Shown: positions 1-8,129, numbered from the stretch's first letter. The stretch is 25,328 nucleotides of DNA from RBG-16-66-20 sp039931635 (GCA_039931635.1 JBDTRO010000119.1:1-25328); one strand, 5' to 3'. Program-made: numbers and translations. Notes: a model not told the origin generated them from the sequence alone.

Positions 1-71
1 TCAAACTGCACGGCAAGGATTCGAAGGACAAGGACCTCACCAAGGGCCTCGAGCACCTCGATATCGTCTGA
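1..71 (+). CDS. C-terminal end of an unidentified protein (partial)
   Basis: One + strand frame is open from the window edge (first full codon at 3) to a TGA at 69-71. It encodes 22 residues ending in GLEHLDIV, preceded by a lysine/aspartate-rich run (KDSKDKD). The frame converges on the RlmL-type gene, whose stop is 22 nt further on. The tail is too short and generic to assign a family. That it is coding at all is inferred from the open frame and from the tight convergent spacing typical of this window. Confidence 0.5.
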   Translation, partial: KLHGKDSKDKDLTKGLEHLDIV

Positions 72-93
72 CAAACGTGCCCGTCGTCCGCGG

Positions 94-1236
94 CTAGGCG
101 GGCCGGTTGCTGCCGGCGACGATACGGATCTCGAACAGGCGGCATTCGAGTGCGCCGTTGTAAAGCGGCACGCGGCGCGAAGGCAGCAGGCGCACCAGCT
201 TGGGCAAACGCAGGTCGGCGGTGAAGAAATGGCAGCGCCAGCCGGGGAAATGATTCTTCAACGCACTGCCCAACTTCGGGTAAAACAGCGCCAGTTCCTC
301 CTTGGAGCCGATGCGCTCGCCGTAGGGCGGATTGGCCACCATGACGCCGGCCGCTGCCGGTGCGGCCCGCTGGAGGATGTCGGCCTGCTCGAGCTTCACC
401 CAGCGATCCACGCCCGCACCCGCGAGATTGCGCCGCGCGTCGTTAAGCACCCGCGAATCGCTGTCGCTGCCGAATATTTGCAGGGTTTTGGGCGGGTTTC
501 CGGGCCTCAGGGCATTCCTTTTCTCCGTTTCCCAAACCGGTGGATCAAAAACCTTCAAATTCTCGAATCCGAAGCGGCGATTCGCCCCCGGCGCCCGGCC
601 GCGAGCCATTGCCGCGGCCTCTACCAGCAAGGTGCCGCCGCCGCACATCGGGTCGAGCAGCGGTTCTTCCGGCTTCCAGCCCGAAAGCATCACGATGCCG
701 GCCGCCAGGTTTTCGCGCAACGGCGCCTCGCCTGCTCCCGCGCGCCAACCTCGCTTGAACAGCGGCTCGCCGGAGGTATCGAGATAAAACGCGCCGCGCG
801 CCGCTTGCAGGAAGGCGTGCACGCGCACTTGGGGATTGGCGCGGTCGATGTCCGGCCGGCTGCCGAGCGCATCCCGGAACCGGTCGCATACCGCATCCTT
901 GATTCGCAGCGTCGCGAAATCCAGGCTCGTGAGCGGGCTTTTCTGCGCCGATACGTTGACCCTGAGCGTCTGCTCTACGGTGAACAGGCTCGGCCAATCC
1001 ACCTTGCGCGCCGCCTCGTAGAGGTCTTCCTCCCCGGCGTAGTCAAACTCGGCGACGCGCCAGAGAATGCGCGAAGCGAGGCGCGACCAGAAATTCGCCC
1101 GGTAGCAGACCTGCCAGTCGCCCGAAAATGCGACGCCTCCGGGCACTTCCTGAATATCCTTCGCGCCCACGGAGGCGAGCTCGGTGCCCAACAACGGCTC
1201 GAGACCGCGCGGTGACGAGGCGAAGAAATTTTCCAC
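94..1236 (-). CDS. RlmL-type THUMP-domain 23S rRNA guanine-N2 methyltransferase
   Basis: This 380-residue class I SAM-dependent RNA methyltransferase is predicted to make m2G in 23S rRNA, like the N-terminal half of E. coli RlmKL. Residues about 1-160 form the ferredoxin-like/THUMP region that binds RNA. The catalytic Rossmann domain follows, with a SAM-binding LLDPMCGGGT at 193-202 and the N2-G methyltransferase motif NPPYGER at 302-308. The RlmK half found fused in enterics is absent, which is common in betaproteobacteria, so family membership is firm but the exact target guanine is inferred. The start is GTG at 1236, supported by GGAG 8 nt upstream. It lies 22 nt after hemJ and is probably the last gene of that transcript. 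Confidence 0.9.
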   Translation of the reverse strand: MENFFASSPRGLEPLLGTELASVGAKDIQEVPGGVAFSGDWQVCYRANFWSRLASRILWRVAEFDYAGEEDLYEAARKVDWPSLFTVEQTLRVNVSAQKSPLTSLDFATLRIKDAVCDRFRDALGSRPDIDRANPQVRVHAFLQAARGAFYLDTSGEPLFKRGWRAGAGEAPLRENLAAGIVMLSGWKPEEPLLDPMCGGGTLLVEAAAMARGRAPGANRRFGFENLKVFDPPVWETEKRNALRPGNPPKTLQIFGSDSDSRVLNDARRNLAGAGVDRWVKLEQADILQRAAPAAAGVMVANPPYGERIGSKEELALFYPKLGSALKNHFPGWRCHFFTADLRLPKLVRLLPSRRVPLYNGALECRLFEIRIVAGSNRPA

Positions 1237-1258
1237 TCAGCGCGCTCCGTGCGCTACT

Positions 1259-1675
1259 TCACGTTGGCTTGAGGACGACGAGCAGGACTACGGCGAACAG
1301 GATCACGACTGGAATTTCATTGAACCACCGGAACCAGACATGGCCTCTGGTGTTGCGCTCGTTGCGGAAATCCATCATCAGCTTGCCGCACCAGGCGTGA
1401 TACGCGACGAGCAAAGCAACCAGCGCGAGCTTGACGTCCAGCCAGAGGCCCGCCCCCTGGAACCAGCCCAGCCACAGCCATAGGCCGAATAAGACCGTAA
1501 GCACCCCGCCGGGCGTCGCGATCCCCCAGAAAAGCTTGCGCTCCATCAGCTTGAAGCGCTCGATGGAAATCCGGTCGTCGGCCTGCGCGTGATAGACGAA
1601 CAGGCGCGGCAGGTAGAGCAGCCCCGCGAGCCAGGTCACCATGAAAACGAGATGCAGGCTTTTGACGAGCAGCAT
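1259..1675 (-). CDS. hemJ: HemJ-type protoporphyrinogen IX oxidase
   Basis: This 138-residue integral membrane protein has about four transmembrane helices. It matches the HemJ/UPF0093 family, which oxidises protoporphyrinogen IX to protoporphyrin IX at the inner membrane, the penultimate step of haem synthesis. Family marks are the N-terminal KSLHL with His8, LPRLFVYH at 22-29, Lys82 in the third helix (LDVKLAL) and FRWFNEIP at 115-122. A conserved His and Lys are reported as essential in this family. The length is about normal. The ATG at 1675 lies 7 nt after the hydrolase stop, so co-transcription with that gene and the downstream methyltransferase is likely. HemJ suggests that HemG and HemY may be absent from the genome, which cannot be seen here. 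Confidence 0.9.
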   Translation of the reverse strand: MLLVKSLHLVFMVTWLAGLLYLPRLFVYHAQADDRISIERFKLMERKLFWGIATPGGVLTVLFGLWLWLGWFQGAGLWLDVKLALVALLVAYHAWCGKLMMDFRNERNTRGHVWFRWFNEIPVVILFAVVLLVVLKPT

Positions 1676-1682
1676 GATCAGT

Positions 1683-2258
1683 TCATTTCCAGCTGCTGCG
1701 GACGATGGCGCGCAGGATGTGCAGCCGGCGATGGAAGAAATGGTCGGCGCCGGGAACCACGACCACCGGCAGTTCCTGCGGGCGCGCCCAGGCCAGCACG
1801 TCCGCCAGTGACACGGTGCAGTCCTCCTCGCCGTGGATCACGATGGTGTCGGCAGGCACCGGGGGCGTCTCGAGAAGCCTGACCGCAGCGCCCACCAGGA
1901 CCATGCGCTCCGGCGCCACCCTTTGCGCAAGCCTGGCCTGGATCGCGGCGCCGAATGAAAACCCCGCGAGAACGGGCTTCTCGCTTTTCAGATGACCGAT
2001 GACCGCGGCGAGATCCTCCAGTTCGCCGCGACCTTCGTCGTGGCTGCCCTCGCTCCCGCCGACGCCGCGAAAATTGGGCCGCCAGGCCGTATAGCCGAGC
2101 TCGACGAACACGCGTGCCAGTGTCTGAACGACCTTGTTGTCGAACGTGCCGCCGAACAGGGGATGCGGATGCGCCACGAGGGCAACGCCGCGCGGTTCGG
2201 TGGCGGGATCATCAACTGCGCATTCGATCTTCCCCGCGGGTCCTGCGACATACTCCAT
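1683..2258 (-). CDS. Alpha/beta hydrolase (dienelactone hydrolase-like)
   Basis: From the chosen start this is a 191-residue serine hydrolase of the short alpha/beta type often annotated only as 'alpha/beta hydrolase'. The oxyanion-region motif HPHPLFGGT is at 30-38, the nucleophile elbow GFSFGA puts the serine at 101, and the likely acid and base are Asp146 (GEEDCTV) and His173 (GADHFF). No signal peptide is visible, so it is probably cytoplasmic. The substrate is unknown. Start choice: ATG at 2258 has GGAA 6 nt upstream and gives MEYVAGPAG. ATG at 2276 is an alternative. A start at 2336 would overlap the ferredoxin gene by 47 nt and is unlikely. The gene sits between the ferredoxin and hemJ with short gaps. 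Confidence 0.85.
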   Translation of the reverse strand: MEYVAGPAGKIECAVDDPATEPRGVALVAHPHPLFGGTFDNKVVQTLARVFVELGYTAWRPNFRGVGGSEGSHDEGRGELEDLAAVIGHLKSEKPVLAGFSFGAAIQARLAQRVAPERMVLVGAAVRLLETPPVPADTIVIHGEEDCTVSLADVLAWARPQELPVVVVPGADHFFHRRLHILRAIVRSSWK

Positions 2259-2289
2259 GCGCGTTCCGGCGCGCATCAGGTCACGCGCA

Positions 2290-2601
2290 TCAGATGCGCA
2301 GCCGCTCGACGACACGGCCATGCCGCAGGTGCTCATCGACGATCTCGTCGATGTCGGCCCGATCCACGTACGTGTACCAGACGGCTTCCGGGTAGACCAC
2401 GATGCAGGGTCCTTCCTCGCAGCGGTCGAGGCAGCCGGCCATGTTCACGCGCACCTTGCCGGCACCCGCCAAGCCGGACTGCTTGACGAGCTGCTTCGCG
2501 TAGTCGCGCATTTCCGTGGCGCCCTTGCCGTTGCAGCAGGGCCGGTCGCCGCCGTCACGCTGGTTGCAACAGAAGAAAATGTGTCGCTCGTAGTACGCCA
2601 T
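2290..2601 (-). CDS. Thioredoxin-like [2Fe-2S] ferredoxin
   Basis: This 103-residue soluble protein has the cysteine spacing of thioredoxin-fold ferredoxins (the Aquifex Fd4/NuoE-like group): a cysteine cluster at 11-12 and 22-23, then CLDRC at 57-61 with a further Cys66 (EEGPC). These residues hold one [2Fe-2S] cluster for electron transfer. The start MAYYERHIFFCC is typical of the family. ATG at 2601 lies 11 nt after the VanZ-like stop, and the gene ends 31 nt before the start chosen for the hydrolase, so it belongs to this - strand transcript. The redox partner is unknown. Haem synthesis by the nearby hemJ is only a positional association. Confidence 0.9.
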   Translation of the reverse strand: MAYYERHIFFCCNQRDGGDRPCCNGKGATEMRDYAKQLVKQSGLAGAGKVRVNMAGCLDRCEEGPCIVVYPEAVWYTYVDRADIDEIVDEHLRHGRVVERLRI

Positions 2602-2612
2602 GGCCGTCAATT

Positions 2613-3722
2613 TTACCGGAGCGGCTTTCGCCGCTGCTCGGCGGCGAGATAAACCAGGTAGCCAAGCGCCGCAAACGGCCACATCGCCGACACCAGCCGG
2701 GTGAGTCCGTTGAAGTTCAGGAAATGCCCCTGCGCCCAGACCTTGAGCATGGCCGCAAAATACGGATTCGGCGGCGCGAGATTGACCAGCACCGTGGCTC
2801 CCATGAGCAGCATCGCGGCCAGCGCGAGCCGCGCCGTGCGCGGCAGCCAAAGCGCCGCCAGCGCGAACGCGGCTCCTGCGCCAAGGCCGAGCAGCGCCCC
2901 CGGCGTGAGCCAGGCGAATACATTCTCGGCTTGCATCACGATCGCAATCGCGAAAGTCTTCACCACCAGGGCAACAACGACGAGCGACGCCACCAGGCGG
3001 CGTATCGGCGCTTCCGGGCGCGCGCCTGCCGAGGCGAGCAGCGCAACCGCCGCAAGGTTCGCCGCCGTGATCACCGCCTCGATGGAGACGAACAGTTCCG
3101 CTTTGTGCCGCTCTCCCACACCGGCGAACAGGTCCCGCAGGTCGCCGCTGCCGAATAGCAGGGTCGCCGGATTGAGCTGCGCGAACAGCCACAATCCGAG
3201 CAATGCGAGCCCGAGATCGGCCGCGGCGCCGGGCAGCAGCGCCTGCGCGCGCAGGCGTTGCAGCGGTCCGCCGCCCAGCAGCCACCGGGCGAGGACTGTC
3301 GCGGCGAGCGCGCCGGCCGCGGCACCGGCGACATTGGCAAGCACATCCACGTAGGAAGGAACGCGCGCAGGCAGGAAACTCTGCGCCGATTCGAGCAGCA
3401 GGGATAGCGCCGCTGCGCTGAGCGTGGCCAGGACCGCCGCCGCAACAGCCGGCAGGCGCCCATGAACCGCAAGCACGCACAGCAGCCCGTAGGGCGCATA
3501 GCCGAAAAAGTTGGCGGTGAGATCGAACGCGGTGAGATAACGCGGCCAGGCCTCCATAAGGAAGGCGAGCGCCGGACCGGCCGGTTCCCGCCAGCCGGTC
3601 AGCGGATATAGCGACGCGTAGACGACGAGCAGGGCATAGACGGCAAGAAAGAAACGCGTCAGTGTTGGCTCGCGCGTTCGTGCGGTATGAACGATCCCAT
3701 GACCATGCCGAAGACGGAGCAT
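2613..3722 (-). CDS. VanZ-like multi-pass membrane protein
   Basis: This membrane protein of about 369 residues opens with a VanZ-like region: a first helix (RFFLAVYALLVVYASLYPLTGW), then an ANFFGYAPYGLL helix, a serine/glutamate helix (LLLESAQSFLP) and an SYVDVLANVAGA helix. A second half carries about four to five more hydrophobic helices with no recognisable domain. VanZ-like proteins outside Gram-positives have no established role, and nothing here suggests glycopeptide resistance. The start is uncertain. ATG at 3722 is the nearest standard start in frame and overlaps the symporter gene by 64 nt, giving a 21-residue polar lead. Homologues may really begin near the CTG at 3662, which overlaps the symporter stop. 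Confidence 0.8.
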   Translation of the reverse strand: MLRLRHGHGIVHTARTREPTLTRFFLAVYALLVVYASLYPLTGWREPAGPALAFLMEAWPRYLTAFDLTANFFGYAPYGLLCVLAVHGRLPAVAAAVLATLSAAALSLLLESAQSFLPARVPSYVDVLANVAGAAAGALAATVLARWLLGGGPLQRLRAQALLPGAAADLGLALLGLWLFAQLNPATLLFGSGDLRDLFAGVGERHKAELFVSIEAVITAANLAAVALLASAGARPEAPIRRLVASLVVVALVVKTFAIAIVMQAENVFAWLTPGALLGLGAGAAFALAALWLPRTARLALAAMLLMGATVLVNLAPPNPYFAAMLKVWAQGHFLNFNGLTRLVSAMWPFAALGYLVYLAAEQRRKPLR

Positions 3723-5080
3723 GCGAGCCCGACGAGCGGCGGCGGCACGGTGGCGTCTCCGGCGACCGCCTCGGCAACCGCCCAGGCGCCCAGCCCGAAA
3801 ACCACCGACAGCAGAGCGCCCGGCACGTTCGCGCGCCGCCAGTAGATGCCGGCGGCCAGCGGCACGATGCAGGACACCAGCGTCACCTTGTAGGCGTTCT
3901 GCACCATTTCGTACATGGTGCTGGTCGAATTGAGCGCGAACAACAACGCCGCGAGCGTGAACGCGATCAGCACTACCCGCAGCAGGAGCAGGAACTGCTT
4001 GTCGCCCATGCGCGGCGCATACGGCCGGATCACGTTTTCCGTAAACAGCGCCGTCGGCGCGAGCAGCGCGCCCGACGCGGTGGACAGGATCGCCGACAGC
4101 AACGCGCCGAAGAACAGCACCTGTGCCCATAGCGGCGTACGCTCCAGAATCAGTTTTGGCAGGATGCGCTGGATTTCGCGCGCGTCCTCGCCGCCGAAGA
4201 GCTTGGCGTACTCCGGATCGATCATCAGCGCGGCATAGGCGATGAAGATCGGCACAAAGGCGAAGCAGAAGTAGACTGCGCCGCCTACCAGGCAGCCGCG
4301 AATCGCCGTCTTCTCGTCCTTCGCCGAGGTTACGCGCTGGAACACGTCTTGCTGCGGGATCGAGCCGATCGCGAGCGTCATCCAGGCAGCGGCGAACCAG
4401 AGCCATTCCTTGGTGCCGCCCTTGGGCCAGAACTCGAACTTGCCCGCCTCGGAGGCGGCGGCGATCACCTTGCCGGCGCCGCCCGCCAGGTCGCCCACCA
4501 GCCAGGCCACCGCGACCAGGCCGATCAGGATGACCACCGACTGAAAAAGGTCTGTCATGGCCACCGACCACATGCCGCCCCAGATCGTGTAGCCGGCGAC
4601 GATCACCGCGCCGATGAGGATGCCGGTGTTCAGGCTGATGGCGCCGTCCGACAGCACCGAAATGACGAGCCCCAACGCGGTGAGCTGGGCCGAGGTCCAG
4701 CCGAGATAGGAGGCCGTGATCGCAAGGCTGGTGACGATTTCGACCGGCTTGCTATAGCGCTTGCGGTAAAAGTCGCCGATCGTGAGCAGGTCCATGCGGT
4801 AGAACGCGCGCGCGAAAAAGAGCGCTACGAACAGCAGGCAGAACGACGAGCCGAACGGGTCGGCGACGATGCCGCTCAGGCCGTCCTTGGCGAAAGTGGC
4901 CGATACGGACAGTACGGTTTCGGCACCGAACCAGGTGGCGAATACCGTCGCCGCGCTCATGTACAGCGGCAGGCTGCGGCCCGCGATCAGGAAGTCCTTG
5001 GAGTTGTGGACCCGCCGCGCCGCCCACAGGCCGATCGCGATCGTGACGATGAAATACAGAACGACCGAGGCGACGAGCAT
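3659..5080 (-). CDS. Sodium:solute symporter family (SSS) transporter
   Basis: This 473-residue inner-membrane transporter has about 13 hydrophobic helices and the LeuT-like SSS fold, expected to couple Na+ entry to solute uptake. Family marks are KDFLIAGRSLP at 28-38, ATWFGAETVL at 48-57, GGMWSVAMTDLFQ at 168-180 and the SSS signature stretch from LSAILS at 328 to FTENV at 346-350. The C-terminus is short and there is no fused kinase. The substrate cannot be read from sequence. Distant relatives carry proline, pantothenate or carboxylates. ATG at 5080 lies 16 nt after the ubiB stop, so it may be co-transcribed with ubiB, although a functional link is not evident. Its last codons overlap the likely start region of the VanZ-like gene. 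Confidence 0.88.
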   Translation of the reverse strand: MLVASVVLYFIVTIAIGLWAARRVHNSKDFLIAGRSLPLYMSAATVFATWFGAETVLSVSATFAKDGLSGIVADPFGSSFCLLFVALFFARAFYRMDLLTIGDFYRKRYSKPVEIVTSLAITASYLGWTSAQLTALGLVISVLSDGAISLNTGILIGAVIVAGYTIWGGMWSVAMTDLFQSVVILIGLVAVAWLVGDLAGGAGKVIAAASEAGKFEFWPKGGTKEWLWFAAAWMTLAIGSIPQQDVFQRVTSAKDEKTAIRGCLVGGAVYFCFAFVPIFIAYAALMIDPEYAKLFGGEDAREIQRILPKLILERTPLWAQVLFFGALLSAILSTASGALLAPTALFTENVIRPYAPRMGDKQFLLLLRVVLIAFTLAALLFALNSTSTMYEMVQNAYKVTLVSCIVPLAAGIYWRRANVPGALLSVVFGLGAWAVAEAVAGDATVPPPLVGLACSVFGMVMGSFIPHERASQH

Positions 5081-5096
5081 GGTGCCGCTGATAATA

Positions 5097-6578
5097 CTAG
5101 AACGAAAAAAATGCGAACAGCTGCAGCGCCAGCACGGCCACGGCTACCGCAAGCAGCCCTGCGAGCAACCGATTGCGGCGGCGATTCTCCGCCGAGAGCC
5201 GCTCAAGCGCCGCCTGCAGTCCGCCCGCCCGATCCTGGGCGAGCAGTTGGTGCAGCAGGCGCGGGACCGCCGGCAGCGTCTGGGACCAGTACGGCGCCTC
5301 CCGCCTGAGGGTACGCAACAGGCCGCGCCAGCCGACCTGCTCGCTCATCCAGCGTTCCAGAAACGGCTTCGCCGTCTGCCACAGATCGAGCTCGGGGTCC
5401 AGTTCGCGGCCCAGGCCCTCGATGTTCAGCAGTGTCTTTTGCAGCATCACTAGTTGCGGCTGGACATCGACATTGAAGCGCCGCGACGTCTGGAACAGGC
5501 GCAGGAGCAGCTTGCCGAAGTAGATTTCCTTCAGCGGCCGCGAAAAGATCGGCTCGCACACGGCGCGGATCGCGGCCTCGAATTCGTCCAGCCGCGTGCC
5601 GGCCGGCACCCAACCCGCATCCAGGTGCGCCTGCGCCACGCGCCGGTAGTCGCGGTTGAAGAAGGCGAGGAAATTCTGCGCCAGGTAGCTCTTGTCCACA
5701 TCGGACAGCGTGCCCATGATGCCGAAGTCCAGGGCGACGTACTTGCCATCGTCGGATACCAGAATGTTGCCCGGGTGCATGTCGGCATGGAAAAAACCGT
5801 CGCGAAACACCTGGGTGAAGAAAATTTCGACGCCCGAGCGCGCAAGCAAGGGAATGTCGATGTTCTTGCGCCTGAGAACGTCGACTCGCGATATCGGCGT
5901 GCCGTGCATCCGCTGCATCACCATCACGCGCCGCGAGCAGTAGTCCCAGTGGATCGCCGGTACCGCGAGCTGCGGCGAGTCGGCGAAGTTGCGCCGCAGC
6001 AGCGACGCGTTGGCGGCTTCGCGCACCAGGTCCAGTTCATCATCCAGATGGCGCGCGAATTCCGCCACCACTTCGCGCGGCTTGAGCCGCCGCCCGTCCA
6101 GCCACAGCAATTCCAGCAGCCCCGCCGCGGTCTCGAGCAGCAGCACATCCTTCGCGATCGCCCGTTCGACGTCCGGCCGCAGCACCTTGACGGCCACATC
6201 GGTGCCGTCCGCGAGCACGGCAAGATGCACCTGCGCCACCGAAGCGCTGGCCACCGGCTCGCGTTCAATGCTGGTGAAAACCTCCTCGATTTTCCTGCCC
6301 AGGCTTCTTTCGATTTCCGCGATCGCCTGGTCCGAAGGAAAGGGCGGCACCCGGTCCTGGAGTTTCGCCAGTTCCTGCGCGAGGTCGGCCGGCAGCAGGT
6401 CGCGCCGCGTCGAGAGCACCTGGCCAAATTTGACGAAAATGGGTCCGAGCGTTTCCAGCGCCTCGCGCAGCCTTTGCGCGCGCGTGGCGTCGGGGCCGGT
6501 GGCGAACCGCGGCATGAATCGGTAGAGGCGAAAGCGCAATCCGATCCACAGGATCCGCATCAGGCGCAGAACGGACAT
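5097..6578 (-). CDS. ubiB: UbiB, atypical kinase/ATPase of ubiquinone biosynthesis
   Basis: This 493-residue ABC1/ADCK/UbiB-family protein supports ubiquinone synthesis, probably as an ATPase that mobilises lipid intermediates for the Ubi complex. The family-specific KxGQ motif is KFGQ at 50-53. An alanine-rich nucleotide loop (ASASVAQVH) lies near 110-118, the VAVK lysine is at 131, the catalytic-loop motif HADMHPGN is at 264-271 and DFG is at 284-286. The C-terminal end (about 467-493) is strongly hydrophobic and fits one or two membrane anchors, as in E. coli UbiB. The length is slightly under the E. coli protein. The start ATG at 6578 follows the ubiJ TGA directly, so the two are translationally coupled. 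Confidence 0.96.
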   Translation of the reverse strand: MSVLRLMRILWIGLRFRLYRFMPRFATGPDATRAQRLREALETLGPIFVKFGQVLSTRRDLLPADLAQELAKLQDRVPPFPSDQAIAEIERSLGRKIEEVFTSIEREPVASASVAQVHLAVLADGTDVAVKVLRPDVERAIAKDVLLLETAAGLLELLWLDGRRLKPREVVAEFARHLDDELDLVREAANASLLRRNFADSPQLAVPAIHWDYCSRRVMVMQRMHGTPISRVDVLRRKNIDIPLLARSGVEIFFTQVFRDGFFHADMHPGNILVSDDGKYVALDFGIMGTLSDVDKSYLAQNFLAFFNRDYRRVAQAHLDAGWVPAGTRLDEFEAAIRAVCEPIFSRPLKEIYFGKLLLRLFQTSRRFNVDVQPQLVMLQKTLLNIEGLGRELDPELDLWQTAKPFLERWMSEQVGWRGLLRTLRREAPYWSQTLPAVPRLLHQLLAQDRAGGLQAALERLSAENRRRNRLLAGLLAVAVAVLALQLFAFFSF

Positions 6579-7163
6579 TCAGCGCCCTTCCGCGAGGCGC
6601 TCGACGCGCTTTTCGAGACGCTCGAGCCCGTCGCGCAGAATCGCGTGTGCCGTCGCGATCTCCTGCAGCGCCGCGCGCTTCACGAGCACGCGCTTCTCCT
6701 CGACGGCGTACTCCACGAAACTCCCGGCGAGGCGCTTTGCTGCGTCGGCATGCCACGCGACGATGCTCTTTGCCAACCCTGCCAGGCGATGCGCGGCCGC
6801 GTCGCCGACGAATCCCGCCATTTCCTCCTCCACGTCCCAGCGCAGGTGGCGGACCAGGAACATGACTTCGCCAGCCAGCGCGGCATTGCCCGCCACATCG
6901 ATGGAGCGCAGCAGGTAGTCCTCGCCCTTCACCGCGGCGGCGAGCGCGTCCGGGCGGATCGTGACCACCAGCGAGGCTTCAGCGCCAGGCAGGGCGGCGG
7001 CCAGGCAGCCGTCGTCGGCGATCGAGAAGCGCAATTGCGGCAACGGCGGCGCGCGCAGCTCGAGGGTCTCGGAGGCGAAAGGCAACAGGCGCTCGCGCGC
7101 CCAGGGCTCGCTCCGGAGCAGGCGATTCAATGCGGCGGCAAAGGGAGATTCGAAGGTGACCAT
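6579..7163 (-). CDS. ubiJ: UbiJ, SCP2-domain accessory factor of ubiquinone biosynthesis
   Basis: This protein of about 194 residues has an SCP2-like lipid-binding region over about residues 15-115 and a helical, charged C-terminal tail that may form a coiled coil (RLEKRVERLAEGR). UbiJ binds UbiK and ubiquinone intermediates within the soluble Ubi complex. Position between the ubiE block and ubiB is the usual one and supports the call. The start is ATG at 7163 (MVTFESPFAAALNRLL), which matches family length. The open frame extends upstream of it, but only through the terminator hairpin. No clear Shine-Dalgarno is visible. The T-run of the terminator ends just 9 nt before this ATG, which raises the question of how ubiJ-ubiB is transcribed. 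Confidence 0.88.
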   Translation of the reverse strand: MVTFESPFAAALNRLLRSEPWARERLLPFASETLELRAPPLPQLRFSIADDGCLAAALPGAEASLVVTIRPDALAAAVKGEDYLLRSIDVAGNAALAGEVMFLVRHLRWDVEEEMAGFVGDAAAHRLAGLAKSIVAWHADAAKRLAGSFVEYAVEEKRVLVKRAALQEIATAHAILRDGLERLEKRVERLAEGR

Positions 7164-7172
7164 GACCGTGCG

Positions 7173-7200
7173 AAAAAAAAGCCACCGCGCGGTGGCCTTT
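7173..7200 (-). terminator. Rho-independent terminator after the Tim44-like gene
   Basis: On the - strand the palindrome GCCACCGCGCGGTGGC (7181-7196) folds into a stem of six G-C/A-T pairs with a GCGC loop. It is extended by a G-U and three A-U pairs and followed immediately by eight T residues (7173-7180). It lies 28 nt beyond the Tim44-like stop codon. On the + strand the T-run is weak, so the element is directional. It would end the thrB/ubiE-side transcript, or attenuate entry into ubiJ-ubiB. Confidence 0.85.
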
Positions 7201-7224
7201 CTTCCCCCGGGCGGGACCCGGAGA

Positions 7225-8082
7225 TTAATGCATCTGCTGGATGCCGGCGAGTTGCCAGCCTTGCGAGCCGCTGACCGGTTTGGCGAGGTTCCAGACCTCC
7301 TCGAACCCGGTGGGCGCGTCGCCTGGTGCTTCGCGGACACTGCCCGAAAAGCGCACGCTCGCCCAGTGCTTGTCGCCTTCGGTCACTACTTCAAGCAGAT
7401 CGGCGTTCAGGGCCAGCACATCCGTCTGCTGCTTCTCGCCGCCGCGTGCGAGCAGGTCCTTTTTCAGTTCCTCGAACAGCTCGTCGCTGGTAAATTCGCG
7501 CAGCTCCTCAAGATTGCCCTGATCGTTTGCGATCTGCAGTCGCATGTAGTTCAGCTTGGCGCCACGCAGGAAGCCGGCCACATCGAAGCCCGCGGGTATC
7601 GTGGCGGCGAGGCCGCCGGGCGCCGGCGCCGCAGGCGCATCGAAACCGGCGGCCTGCGAAGGCGGCGGCGCGGCGACGGTTTCATTGCCCATCCCTGCAT
7701 ACTGAAAGCGTTGGGGTTCGGCGCCGCGCTTCTGCATCAGCATGCGCACGACAAAGATCGCAGCGAACGCCAGCAGCCCTGCGAGCAGGATCCCGACCAT
7801 CAGGCCGCCCATGCCGTTGGCGCCCATCAGCCAGCCGAGCGCGCCACCAAGGGCGAGACCGCCAAGCAGCGGCATCCATTTGCTCATCCCGGAGGCCGCA
7901 GGGGCCGCGGGTTGCTGCGCCTGTGCGGGTTTTGCCGGGGTTGCCGCCGGCGGGGCATTGGTGACGCTGCGCTGCGTACCAAGCGAGCGCGCCCCACCCA
8001 GCCGTTTGGCCGCATCCGCTTCCGTCGCCACGAAGGCCACGCATAGAAGCGCAGCAGCGAATCCAAGCACGAGTTTTTTCAT
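7225..8082 (-). CDS. Tim44-like domain membrane protein
   Basis: This 285-residue protein begins with a signal-like hydrophobic stretch (MKKLVLGFAAALLCVAFVATEADA). A proline/alanine-rich linker follows, then a glycine-rich membrane pair at about residues 64-112 and a soluble C-terminal Tim44-like domain from about 165 to the end (NYMRLQIANDQGNLEELREFTS). In mitochondria Tim44 tethers Hsp70 to the import channel. Bacterial members are membrane proteins of uncertain role. The start is ATG at 8082, backed by GAGGA 7 nt upstream. A GTG at 8094 is an inferior alternative. It lies 47 nt after ubiE and is followed by the hairpin terminator. Confidence 0.9.
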   Translation of the reverse strand: MKKLVLGFAAALLCVAFVATEADAAKRLGGARSLGTQRSVTNAPPAATPAKPAQAQQPAAPAASGMSKWMPLLGGLALGGALGWLMGANGMGGLMVGILLAGLLAFAAIFVVRMLMQKRGAEPQRFQYAGMGNETVAAPPPSQAAGFDAPAAPAPGGLAATIPAGFDVAGFLRGAKLNYMRLQIANDQGNLEELREFTSDELFEELKKDLLARGGEKQQTDVLALNADLLEVVTEGDKHWASVRFSGSVREAPGDAPTGFEEVWNLAKPVSGSQGWQLAGIQQMH

Positions 8083-8129
8083 GGCATTCCTCACCCCAAA
8101 GTCGTCAGCCTATTGTCAGCTTTTCAATG

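Noticed and set aside
2613..3722. VanZ-like protein as a glycopeptide (teicoplanin) resistance gene
   Set aside because: No other van genes are nearby and the organism looks Gram-negative. VanZ-like domains are common in unrelated membrane proteins.
2613..4571. A 652-codon - strand frame that could look like one large protein
   Set aside because: Its first third is the out-of-frame shadow of the symporter. Only the part after about 3722 is the real VanZ-like gene.
5454..7274. A 606-codon open frame on the + strand opposite ubiB and ubiJ
   Set aside because: It is a GC-rich antisense shadow. Its protein is rich in R, Q, H and A with no domain, while both - strand genes carry full family motifs.
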